Shown in pieces: positions 29,601 through 38,600 of a DNA stretch of 64,000 nt. The notes below the pieces were generated by a model, which did no database searches, was not told where the DNA came from, and saw only the letters and a list, made by a program, of their open reading frames with translations. The stretch covers positions 21,158 through 85,157 of the forward strand of contig NZ_JAVFVT010000032.1 in the NCBI RefSeq assembly GCF_030929555.1, in the 5' to 3' direction. Positions within the stretch are counted from its first letter, which is position 1. Each line of letters opens with the position of its first letter. A program made the translations under genes and the position numbers. Source of the DNA: Paenibacillus sp. LHD-117 (GTDB lineage: Bacteria; Bacillota; Bacilli; Paenibacillales; Paenibacillaceae).

Positions 29601-30582
29601 TTATTTCGAGGGCGCCATTACGGCGCTGCCGAATGAAGCCGGCCGGATGGGCGCCAGGGTGTTCGGGGGGACGGCTGCGATATTTGACGACTTCCTGCTT
29701 GCAAATAATGTTGCGGAAGTGCCTGTAACCGGCATTGAGCTGAACAAACCGGCAATCGTTCTGCAAGAGGGAGAAACGACGGAAATAAGCGCACTCATTA
29801 AGCCGGGAAGCGCAACGAATAAAACCGTCGACTGGGCGAGCAGCAACGAAGAAATCGCGAGGGTGGAGCTGGTCGACGGCAAAGCGATCATAACGGCTAT
29901 CAGCGCGGGCACCGCGGAGATTAGCGCCACAACCCAGTCGGGCGGCTTCACGGCGGTCAGTCAAGTCACCGTACTTGCCTCTAACTCTGACCAGCCAGCG
30001 ACAACAATCACAGCGCCGGATCGCGTAACGGCGGGAGAGTCGTTCAAGGTTCGAATTGGACTTCAGAATCTCGAGAAGGCGGTATATGCGCAGGATCTGC
30101 TGCTCACATACGATGCGGACCTGATGGAATTTGTCTCCGCTGGGTCGCTGATGGACGGCGTTTCTCTCGTGGAGGCGAAACCGTCAACAGGAGCGGTTCG
30201 ACTCGTCCTGGCAAGCCAAGGTGAAGCGAACGGCGTCAGCGGCGACCAAGAAGTCGTCGAGCTCACCTTCGCAGCGAAGCAGCTGCAGCAATCCGGATCG
30301 GGCACCATTACCGCAGCGGATGCGAATCTTGGTTATAGCGACGGTACGGAAGAGAATGCGGCTTCTTCGACTGCTTCCATTACATTCGTGATGTCCGAGC
30401 CGAATCCGGATGTGAATGGGGATGACCGCGTCAGCATTGGCGACTTGGCGATCGTCGCAGCGAACTACGGCAAGACGGATCAAGATCCGGATTGGAATGC
30501 CGTGAAGCGTGCCGATGTGAACATGGACGGCAAGATTGATCTAGGCGATCTTGCGGCAGTAGCTCAAGCGATTATCCGCTAG
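26638..30582 (+). CDS. Secreted GH20 beta-hexosaminidase (lacto-N-biosidase-like) with LamG, CBM32, cohesin and dockerin
   Basis: A 1314-residue secreted enzyme. TTG 26638 is chosen because AGAGAAGG lies 9 nt upstream and a signal peptide starts there (KKTLSLLCVVALL). Modules: GH20b domain (about 40-165), GH20 barrel (about 170-500) with the catalytic D321-E322 pair in HFGADEF, LamG (about 516-700), CBM32 (about 706-845), a second LamG/DUF1080-like sandwich (about 848-1020), Big_2 (about 1030-1110), cohesin (about 1122-1250) and dockerin (1258-1314). Family activity is removal of terminal beta-GlcNAc/GalNAc. The FMLDVGRKFIP and HLNDNEI motifs recall the lacto-N-biosidase branch, which removes a disaccharide; this finer call is tentative. 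Intact. Confidence 0.88.
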   Translation: MKKTLSLLCVVALLCSVIPLQAAAADGAVNAKPKVIPSLQQWTGGTGAYTIDDTSRIVYDGGTELKATAELFQEDLIEITGHDLAVVNGEAPKNGDFYLTFTDAEDPSIGDEGYLFEVGDYAAIRANTQTGVFYGTRTALQILEQDAEKDSIAKGTAKDFPKYEERGFMLDVGRKFIPMSDLKEYVKIMSYYKLNDFQIHLNDNEIFKDNSREHWNKYEAFRLESTKYPEMTAKDGHYTKQDFRELQDLANVRGLTITPEIDTPSHALSLTKIKPELVKDNMPVDHLDITRPETIAFIKDVWDEYLDGDWFDSDTVHFGADEFAPNDPTTFEAYREFLNIMNDHFKSKGKKARMWGSLKVFPGTTEVDKDIIVHAWSRGWQDPVTSVAEGFKVINTLDAYLYMVPKAGYYRDYLDKQWLFNNWTPAFVGGNPQLNEGEPNLLGGMFAIWNDMMGRKVSSSDVHDRFFKAVPVMAEKMWRGKSTDSTFAEFDRLSDLLGTGPGSNLFHEVDTASDLVVHYPLEEGSAGTTADLSGNSYDGSVNGAAWTNEGKAGGALLFDDLSDHIATDLTTKGFPWTASAWVKLDADSQSDEVVFMESGFGALKLKQKGSPFAGFTREGFDYTFNTSIPTDRWVHIAFQGDLSGTTLFMDGEFKSKVADNTLLPASRIGSKTNALQGTVDEIKLYDRLLTSNEIAAEAGSPPWTVNIAMNKPATASSVEVSAFPANLAFDGSVSSSSRWSSAHTDNEWISVDLGERQDISKVVLKWEGAYAKGYKLQVSDDAQSWTDVYATSAGVGGVETIKFPTERAKYVRMLGTKRAGTYGFSLYEFEVYPPNPNDPVPVPVPVRYGESFEDQNLDNWIHPIGAAGTKSLRTSPSNANEHAVLLTANNTSNVFVDQSSPAVKDGEIEFKITPQTDGIRAGLIFRYVNEGQWASVGFDNGSWYWVNAQDSYGRMTNSAGAQLKKGVTSTVKVKFEGTHITLIVNGTAYFEGAITALPNEAGRMGARVFGGTAAIFDDFLLANNVAEVPVTGIELNKPAIVLQEGETTEISALIKPGSATNKTVDWASSNEEIARVELVDGKAIITAISAGTAEISATTQSGGFTAVSQVTVLASNSDQPATTITAPDRVTAGESFKVRIGLQNLEKAVYAQDLLLTYDADLMEFVSAGSLMDGVSLVEAKPSTGAVRLVLASQGEANGVSGDQEVVELTFAAKQLQQSGSGTITAADANLGYSDGTEENAASSTASITFVMSEPNPDVNGDDRVSIGDLAIVAANYGKTDQDPDWNAVKRADVNMDGKIDLGDLAAVAQAIIR

Positions 30583-30614
30583 GGCGGCGATCATGCCGAA
30601 GGATTGTCGGCGGA

Positions 30615-33600
30615 ATGAGTGTGAATATGGGGGGATTATACTTGAGGACATTCAAGCTTGCGACGGTCGTCGCTGCAGCTTCGTTAGCTATCGTTTTGAC
30701 GCTCTTCTCCTTCTACCTGCTGCAAGCAGATCGAGCGGAAGCGGCTTCATTGGGGGCCATTACCAAATTTGAAGAAACCGACGAGAAGACCTTCACGATT
30801 ACGGCCGGCAGCGATAAAGTGCGGGTCATCTTCAACCGGGAGGACATGGTTCGGATCTGGCTCGGCGTTGGCGGCAGCTTCACGACCTTAAGCGGGAAGT
30901 TCGGGCCGGAACCGGCCGAACCGATTGTGGTGAGCGATGATTTCGGCCAGGTAGCCGTAGACTGGTCGGATGAGGGCGACTATTACAAGATGGAAACTAG
31001 CGAATTTGTATTGCGGGCTTACAAGAGCCCGCTCAAATTCGCCATGTACCAGAAGGATAATGAATCGGTTGTATGGGAAGAAGCGGCCAGCCTGACGCAT
31101 AACGGCACATCGGCAACTCAGCAGCTTGTCCGCGGCGAAGACGAATATTTCTACGGCGGCGGCATGCAGAACGGTTTCTTCAACCACCGCGACCGCAAAA
31201 TCGCGATTGCCGCGAATTATGGAGATTGGGGCAGCGGCACCGTTTCCAATCCTTCGCCCTTCTACTTAAGCACGGCTGGTTACGGGGTGCTGCGCAATAC
31301 GTTCCAGAACGGATCTTACGATTTCGACAGCACAATGAATTTGACCCATCAAGAAAATCGGTTTGACGCCTATTATTTCTACGGGGGCAGCATGAAGGAC
31401 ATCTTGGACGGCTATACCGACCTGACAGGCAAGCCGACGCTTATTCCTCGGTGGGGAATGGGGCTTGGCGACGCGGATTGCTATAACAAGCCGCCGGACA
31501 CTACGACGGACGTTATCGACCGAATTGCCAAAACATATCGCGACTATGATATGCCTGGCGGATGGATTCTGCCGAATGACGGGTATGGCTGCGGCTATAC
31601 CCAGCTGAAGGAGACCGTCGATGAGCTGGATAAACTAGGCTTCCATACGGGCCTGTGGACGCAGAACGGCGTGGATAAAATCGCGGAAGAGGTCGGCGTG
31701 GCGGGAACCCGACTGGCTAAGCTTGATGTCGCTTGGGTTGGTCCCGGCTATGACTTCGCCTTGGATGCAAGCAAGCAAGCGCATGATGGCATCGAGAATA
31801 ACTCGGATTCGCGCGGCTATGTCTGGTCGGTCGGCGGTTGGGCGGGCACGCAGCGTTATTCCACCGTCTGGTCGGGCGATCAAGCCGGCAACTGGGAATA
31901 TATCCGCTTCCACATACCGACGTATATCGGCGCCGGCCTCTCCGGCATTCCTTACGCGTCGAGCGACGTAGACGGCATTTTCGGCGGGAGCGCGAAGACT
32001 CAGGTCCGCGACCTGCAATGGAAATCTTTTACGCCAACGATGATCAACATGTCCGGTTGGGCGGCGAGAGATAAGCAGCCATGGGTATGGGGCGAACCGT
32101 ACACCAGCTACAACCGCGATATTTTGAAATTGCGAGAGAGATTGACGCCATATTTCTACACCTATCTGAACGAGGCGTATGAATCCGGGGCGCCGATGGT
32201 GCGCGGGATGATCTATGAGTACCCGAATGATCCGAACGCCAAGGGCACGATGACGCAATATCAGTTCATGTCCGGCGAATCGTTCCTGGTCGCGCCTGTC
32301 TATTCGGACACAACCGTAAGGAACGGCATCTACTTGCCGAAGGGCAAGTGGATCGACTACTGGACGGGCGAGGAGCATTACGGCTCCAAAATGCTGGATG
32401 AATACGATGCGCCGCTTGAGCGTCTGCCGCTCCTCGTCAAAGGCGGAGCCATCATTCCGATGTATCCGGAAGCTCTATACGACGGTCAAGTGCCGCCAAA
32501 TCCGATTACGTACGATATTTATCCGTACAAGACGTCCAGCTTCACGATGTATGAGGATGACGGGAATACGAAGGAGCATCGCGAGGGTAAATTCGCGACA
32601 ACGACCATTACCTCGATCGCGCCGACGTCGGGAACCGGCAATCTTGTAATACAAGTTGGAGCAAGTGCAGGGGACTACACTGGCAAGCTTGCCGAGCGTA
32701 CGAACCAATTCATGATTCATATGCCGAACGTACCAACGGCGGTTACGGTTGGCGGCGCCGCATACGCGAAGGCCGCTTCGATGGCCGCTTGGGAAACGGC
32801 GGGCAGCGGCTGGTACTACGACGCGTCGGATAAAGGCGGCATTCTCTATGTGAAGACGCCGGATCTTCCTACCGACCAAGGCTTTGAGCTGAAAGTGTCC
32901 GGGTTCACAGCGGATACAACACCGCTGCTCGATGCGGAGAAGATCGAGCTGCCTCAAGTGGACAGCGACCCAAGCCGCATTCCGCAGCAGGATATCGTTG
33001 CTGCAGCGACAAGCGCGGATGCCGCAGCGCCGGCCGCGAATGTGCTGGACGGCAGCTTTGAAACGATCTGGAGCACGCCGCTCTCGGGAACGGCAGCATT
33101 GCCGCAGTCGATTACGCTGAACCTCGGTTTCAAGCAGCCGGTAAACAAGCTGAAATATATGCCGAGGCAATATGGCGGAACAGACGGAACGATTACCCAA
33201 TATAACGTCTATACAAGCTTGGACGGCGTTGCTTACACGCTCGTAAGCAGCGGCGAATGGGCAGCGAATAAGCTGGAGAAGTCCGTTGCCTTCGATACGG
33301 TAGAAGCGCAGTACGTGAAGCTTGAGGCGATTAAAGGGTCAGGCGGGTTTGCTTCCGCATCAGAGGTCAATGTATACCGGGATCTCACGAAGCCGGCTCC
33401 AACCGCCATTGCCAAAAGCTTGATGAAGGCTTCGGCGTTCAGCTTCCAGCCGGGTGCCGAGGCGTCCAAGGCGATTGACGGCGATTCGAATTCGGTATGG
33501 CACACGAAATGGGACGGATCGGATAAATTGCCGCAATCGATCATAGTCGATCTTGGCAAGGCGTATACGATCAGCCAGTTCCGATATGCGCCGCGCACGG

Positions 33601-35525
33601 ATGCCGGGAACGGGACGATCACGTCGTACAACTTGTACGTGAGTACGGATGGCCAGACCTATACGAAGATAGCCGAAGGGTCTTGGATCCGAAACAATCT
33701 GAAAAAATACATCATGTTCAACCCCGTATCGGCGCGTTATGTGAAGCTGGAGGCGGTCGCCGCCGTCGGCGGCTTCGTATCCGCCTCGGAGCTCGATGTC
33801 TATGAAGCTCCGAAAACGGCGCCGGAGATGCAATTGATCTCGCAGGGCAAGCCGGCTTCGGCCGACAGTGAAGAAGCCGCTAATCCGGCATCAAGCGGCA
33901 ATGACGGAAATCCCGCAACGAAGTGGTCGGCTAGCGATACGAATCCGAATCATTCCTGGACCGTTGATCTGGGCGGAATGTATTCGATTCAATCCTCGCA
34001 AGTATCCTTCGAGCACGGCGATAAGCTGTACAAATACAAAATCGAAGTGCGGGAAGCGGGCAGCGCGAATTGGATTACGGTCGTAGACCGGACGAACAAT
34101 TCGTCTATAGGCGAAGTCATCATAGACAACTTCGGGAGCCGGGGCCGATATGCAAAAGTGACGATTACGGGACTGCCTGATGCTGCATCCAAAGCAGGCT
34201 TCACGGAATTCAAATTATACGGCATTTCATTAGGCGAGGGACAGCTGCCCACCGGAATTACGATTGACCAGCCGACGCTTGCGCTGCACGTTTTCGACGA
34301 GCCGGTTACTCTGATCGCGACGGTCGAACCGGGGGATGCAACGAACAAGACCGTGGTCTGGTCGAGCAGCGACCCAGGCATAGCGAGCGTTGACGCAAGC
34401 GGCAAGGTAACGCCGAAGGGTCAGGGGACGGCTTCGATTACGGCGACTACGCTTGAAGGCGGCCTTACGGCAACGAGCGAAGTGACCGTAACCGGGCAAA
34501 CGGGCTTAGTTGAAATTGCGCAAAGTCAAATGACAGCGACAGCAACCAGCTCGCAGGCCGGCGTTAATGACGCGAGCCATGCGCTCGACGGCAATCCGGA
34601 AACACATTGGCATACCAGATGGTTCAACCTGGATCCGCTGCCGCAATCGCTCATTGTCGAATTGGGCGGAACTTACAGCATTAGCAAGATCGGTTATTTG
34701 CCAAGACCGGAAGCAAGCAACGGAACGATTACGGCATACAACGTGTACATCAGTTTGGACGGTGTCCAATACACGAAAGTGGCCAGCGGGAACTGGCTTC
34801 GCAACAACCGGTTGAAGGAAGCGAACTTTACGCCTGTAGAGGCTGCCTATGTGAAGCTGGAAGCGGTTCAGGGAGTAGGCGATTTTGCTTCCGTCGCTGA
34901 ATTCACCGCATTCCAGGCAAGCCAAGTCTCTACTGCGCCGAAATCGCACTTAACGGCAGCAAGCACGGTTCAGGCAGGGGATAACTTCCTCGTTCAATTC
35001 GGCATCAACGGTTTGACGGAAGAGACGTTTGCGCAAGACATTCATGTGGATTATGACGCTTCGGTGTTGGAATTCGCAGTGGCGAAGTCGCTTATCGAGG
35101 GTGTTCAGCTGGTGGAGACCATCGCAGTGACGCCTGGCAAGCTGCGCTTCATCCTGGCTAGCGAAGGCGCCGAGCATGCGGTGGCGGGGGATGCGCAAAT
35201 CCTGGAACTTAGCTTTAAGGCTAAGACTCTGACAGCGGCAGCAACAGGGACGATTGCCGTTACGGATGTCAAATTGGGTCATGCGAGCGGCGACGAGACG
35301 GAAGCGAAAGCTGCTGCCATTGAGGTCGAGGTAACAGTTGGAATCCCTGGGGACAACAATCAGGACGGCCGAATCAGCATCGGCGACCTGTCCATGCTGG
35401 CGGCTCATTACGGCAAAGACGTGAGCAGCGCGGATTGGGCGCAAATCGCTCATCTGGACATTGTGAAGGACGGCCGGATTGATATTCTGGACTTGGCGCA
35501 AATCGCCAAAAAAATTCTAGGGTAG
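30615..35525 (+). CDS. Secreted GH31 alpha-glycosidase (alpha-GalNAcase/alpha-galactosidase-like) with four CBM32, cohesin and dockerin
   Basis: A 1636-residue exported enzyme. A TTG at 30642 with GGGGGGA 6 nt upstream is an equally good start. Signal/anchor about 10-44. GH31 barrel (about 250-560) with nucleophile D371 in KLDVAWVG and acid/base D422 in WSGDQAGN; the GLGDADCYN motif recalls the branch active on alpha-GalNAc (Tn antigen) rather than alpha-glucosidases. Then three F5/8 type C modules (from about 790, 933 and 1073), Big_2 (about 1213), a fourth F5/8 type C (about 1298), cohesin (about 1445-1575) and dockerin (1580-1636). It starts 33 bp after the GH20 gene, so is co-transcribed, and ends at a strong terminator. 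Exact sugar specificity is inferred. Confidence 0.87.
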   Translation: MSVNMGGLYLRTFKLATVVAAASLAIVLTLFSFYLLQADRAEAASLGAITKFEETDEKTFTITAGSDKVRVIFNREDMVRIWLGVGGSFTTLSGKFGPEPAEPIVVSDDFGQVAVDWSDEGDYYKMETSEFVLRAYKSPLKFAMYQKDNESVVWEEAASLTHNGTSATQQLVRGEDEYFYGGGMQNGFFNHRDRKIAIAANYGDWGSGTVSNPSPFYLSTAGYGVLRNTFQNGSYDFDSTMNLTHQENRFDAYYFYGGSMKDILDGYTDLTGKPTLIPRWGMGLGDADCYNKPPDTTTDVIDRIAKTYRDYDMPGGWILPNDGYGCGYTQLKETVDELDKLGFHTGLWTQNGVDKIAEEVGVAGTRLAKLDVAWVGPGYDFALDASKQAHDGIENNSDSRGYVWSVGGWAGTQRYSTVWSGDQAGNWEYIRFHIPTYIGAGLSGIPYASSDVDGIFGGSAKTQVRDLQWKSFTPTMINMSGWAARDKQPWVWGEPYTSYNRDILKLRERLTPYFYTYLNEAYESGAPMVRGMIYEYPNDPNAKGTMTQYQFMSGESFLVAPVYSDTTVRNGIYLPKGKWIDYWTGEEHYGSKMLDEYDAPLERLPLLVKGGAIIPMYPEALYDGQVPPNPITYDIYPYKTSSFTMYEDDGNTKEHREGKFATTTITSIAPTSGTGNLVIQVGASAGDYTGKLAERTNQFMIHMPNVPTAVTVGGAAYAKAASMAAWETAGSGWYYDASDKGGILYVKTPDLPTDQGFELKVSGFTADTTPLLDAEKIELPQVDSDPSRIPQQDIVAAATSADAAAPAANVLDGSFETIWSTPLSGTAALPQSITLNLGFKQPVNKLKYMPRQYGGTDGTITQYNVYTSLDGVAYTLVSSGEWAANKLEKSVAFDTVEAQYVKLEAIKGSGGFASASEVNVYRDLTKPAPTAIAKSLMKASAFSFQPGAEASKAIDGDSNSVWHTKWDGSDKLPQSIIVDLGKAYTISQFRYAPRTDAGNGTITSYNLYVSTDGQTYTKIAEGSWIRNNLKKYIMFNPVSARYVKLEAVAAVGGFVSASELDVYEAPKTAPEMQLISQGKPASADSEEAANPASSGNDGNPATKWSASDTNPNHSWTVDLGGMYSIQSSQVSFEHGDKLYKYKIEVREAGSANWITVVDRTNNSSIGEVIIDNFGSRGRYAKVTITGLPDAASKAGFTEFKLYGISLGEGQLPTGITIDQPTLALHVFDEPVTLIATVEPGDATNKTVVWSSSDPGIASVDASGKVTPKGQGTASITATTLEGGLTATSEVTVTGQTGLVEIAQSQMTATATSSQAGVNDASHALDGNPETHWHTRWFNLDPLPQSLIVELGGTYSISKIGYLPRPEASNGTITAYNVYISLDGVQYTKVASGNWLRNNRLKEANFTPVEAAYVKLEAVQGVGDFASVAEFTAFQASQVSTAPKSHLTAASTVQAGDNFLVQFGINGLTEETFAQDIHVDYDASVLEFAVAKSLIEGVQLVETIAVTPGKLRFILASEGAEHAVAGDAQILELSFKAKTLTAAATGTIAVTDVKLGHASGDETEAKAAAIEVEVTVGIPGDNNQDGRISIGDLSMLAAHYGKDVSSADWAQIAHLDIVKDGRIDILDLAQIAKKILG

Positions 35526-35550
35526 CAAGGGGCAACATGCAAAGCGAGAA

Positions 35551-35586
35551 ACGGCCTATGATGTGTTCGTCATAGGCCGTTTTTTG
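35551..35586 (+). terminator. Strong intrinsic terminator after the GH31 gene
   Basis: A perfect 11-bp stem (35551-35561, ACGGCCTATGA, with 35570-35580), 8-nt loop, then six Ts. It splits the enzyme cluster into at least two transcription units. Confidence 0.9.
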
Positions 35587-35691
35587 AGACGAACAGGGCA
35601 GCAGGCCTGGGTTCCCTTCTGCCTTATTGCGGATCTCGCGCTCATCGCTCGGCATTTGCTGCAGCAGCTACCCGTTTAGGAGGGATAAACA

Positions 35692-38600
35692 TTGAAAAAA
35701 CGTTTTATAGCGCTCATTCTGGCGATGATGATGGTCTTTCTTAGCATTCCTGTTTCCCCATCTGTCACGGAGGCAGCCGCAAGCAGCGAGGAGCTGCTCG
35801 ATATCGGGTTTGGCGGGGCATTCTCAACGGATAAAGGCTATACCTCGGCTACTGGCGAGATCATGTACGGGGATGTCAATCGGCGCGCGGGCACCGAGCA
35901 ATTAGTGTTTGGCGAAGGAGTCGTCTTGAATGGCGGCACGCAAGGCATTGAATTTCTCTCGAACAATTCGTACGGTACGACGACAGTTAATGATGCGTTT
36001 GTCGTGGAAGCAAAGTTCAAGCCGCAGGCGAATCAAGCCGCGCTGGGCACGATTATCGGGGTAATGGGCAATATGTATGCGCGTTACCAATCCGCCACGA
36101 GAATCGAATACGGCTTTGCCGTGAATAACAACGGCACATGGGCGGAATACAGAGGCAACGCGGCTGCTCCGGAGACGGGGAAGGAGCATAGTCTTGCCTT
36201 GGTATACCAGCCTGCCGCGAACGGAGCCGTGCTTCGCGCATTCCTTAACGGCGCGGAGCTGACGCCGGCAACCTCGACCAATGGGCGCGCGGCGATCAGC
36301 GGAGGCGGCAGCGGCAAATTCAGCTTCGGCAATGAGGTGCATACGGCCGGATTAAGCCGCGGCTTCAAGGGCTCCATCTCGCAAGCGGTAGTCACAAGCT
36401 TCGAAGGAGAGTTCGATTCGTCGCTGCTGAAGACGATGGAGCTCTCCAAGATCGATCGCAGCCTGATGGCCATGGCGCTTGGAACGTTGTCGGACGGGAA
36501 CTATACCCCCTCCGCAGATGAGCTTGTCCTTGGCCAAGTAGCGGTGACCGGCGGTCAAGTGACAGGTCTTGGCCGTATCGATATGAGCGGCGACAACTCA
36601 AGGATTAGCTTCACATCGGCAACAGCGCTCGTACAGAATGGCGTTCTGGCGAACCATTACGTTGCCGAAATCTCGGCGCATCCATCCGCGCTTAAGCCGG
36701 GAGCAACGCTGATCGATCTGGCCGGCGCGGTTCAGCTGCGCCGTTCGGCTGCGGGCGAGAAGCTGGAAGTTCTTGTGAACGGACAGCAGGCGGGTACGTT
36801 CGACATAACAGGCAAGCTGACCGGCGAGTTTAACCAAGTCACCCTTCTATACAGAAATCTGAGTGCGACCCAAGCCGAGGTGGCGGTATGGTGGGGCAAC
36901 GAGCAGCTGGGCAATGCCATTCCTCTTAATGCCTTGCCAATCGCGGCGCATAATTCCGTCATGTACGGCGGCGGCGCCACAGGCGCAAGCAGTGCGAGCA
37001 TGGACGGCGAAATATACGGAGTAGCCTTCGGCAAGCTGACCGGCCAATTCAAAAGTGGCATGTTGGGACTGTCGGGAGGTCCATGCATCCTGCCTGAAGG
37101 GCTAGAACCCGGCAACCGGATCGCCATTCGAGCGAACGAATGTCCGGCGGCAATCGCGGCCAAAGCATCGTTAGCGCGGCCGGAACCGCGGCAAGTCGCT
37201 TGGCAGCAATATGAGCAGACGGCTTTCCTGCACTACGGGATTAACACGTACTATGGCGTGGAGTGGGGGAACTTCAACGAAGATCCGAACCGGTTCCAGC
37301 CTACAGATCTCGATACGGACCAATGGGCCCGCACGCTCAAGGAGAGCGGGTTCAAGATGGCGATTCTGACCGTCAAGCATCATGACGGATTTCTGCTATA
37401 TCCATCCCGGTATACGGATTTTGACGTAGCAAGCAGCACGTGGCGGGACGGCAATGGGGATGTGCTCCGCGAATTTGTGGATTCGATGCGCAAATACGGA
37501 ATCAAAGTCGGCGTGTACCTATCCCCATCCGATCATAGGGAATATACGAAAGGCAAATTCGGGAACGGCAGCCCTCGTCAAGTGCGGACCATTCCAACGT
37601 TGGTGGAAGGCGATGACCGTGCAGGCGATGCTTCTCTGCCAACCTTCCAATTACCGGCGACCGACTACGGCGCGATTATGCTTAATGAGCTGTACGAGGT
37701 GTTGACGCAATACGGAGAAATCGATGAGGTATGGTTCGACGGCTCGCAAGGCAATATTCCGGGGAACCGGGCGGAGAATTACGATTGGGACAGCTATTAT
37801 TCGCTGATCCGCGAGCTGGCGCCGAACGCCGTAATCGCCGTGCAAGGAGAGGATGTCCGCTGGGTCGGCAACGAATCGGGCAGAGCGCGCGAGAACGAGT
37901 GGAGCGTGCTGGGCGCCAAGATGAACGCGAATGGCATACAAAGCTATTATCCATCCTATCAATCCTCCGATCTTGGCAGCCGGGCGGCGCTTGCGGGCGC
38001 GGCCGCGAACGGCATGAACTACTTGACCTGGTGGCCTGCCGAGGTGGACGTCAGCATCCGCCCGGGCTGGTTCTACCATGCCAATCAATCGCCGAAGTCC
38101 GTCGCGCAGCTTCGAGACATTTATTATCAATCGATCGCGCGAAACTCTGTGCTGCTCTTGAACATTCCGCCGGACACACGCGGCCAGTTCGCTGACGCGG
38201 ACGTGGCCCGATTGAAGGAATGGCATCAGCAAATGAAGCGCGAGTTCGCTATTAACCATACGGAAGGCGCTGCCGTCACGGGCGAGAATGGAGCACAAGG
38301 CGCAAACCCAAGTCACGTCAACGATGGATCCTACGATACGTCGTGGTCTGCTGCATCGACCGAGGCCAGCAGCCTGACCTTCAAGCTGGGAAGCTCCGTT
38401 ACGGTGGATAAAGTATTGTTGCAAGAGGATATCCGTCAAGGCCAGCAAGTCGAATCGTTTGCGATCGACGTTCGCCGGAACGGACAATGGGAGCAGATCG
38501 CAGCGAGCGGAGTCATCGGCTATAAACGCGTCGTGCTGCTGCCGCAGCCGGTAACGGGTCAAGAGTTCCGCGTTCGTATTCTCAGCTCGCGCGGACCTGT

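Noticed and set aside
37651..38562. 303-codon minus-strand open frame
   Set aside because: Shadow of the GH29 gene; Arg/Ala-rich antisense composition.
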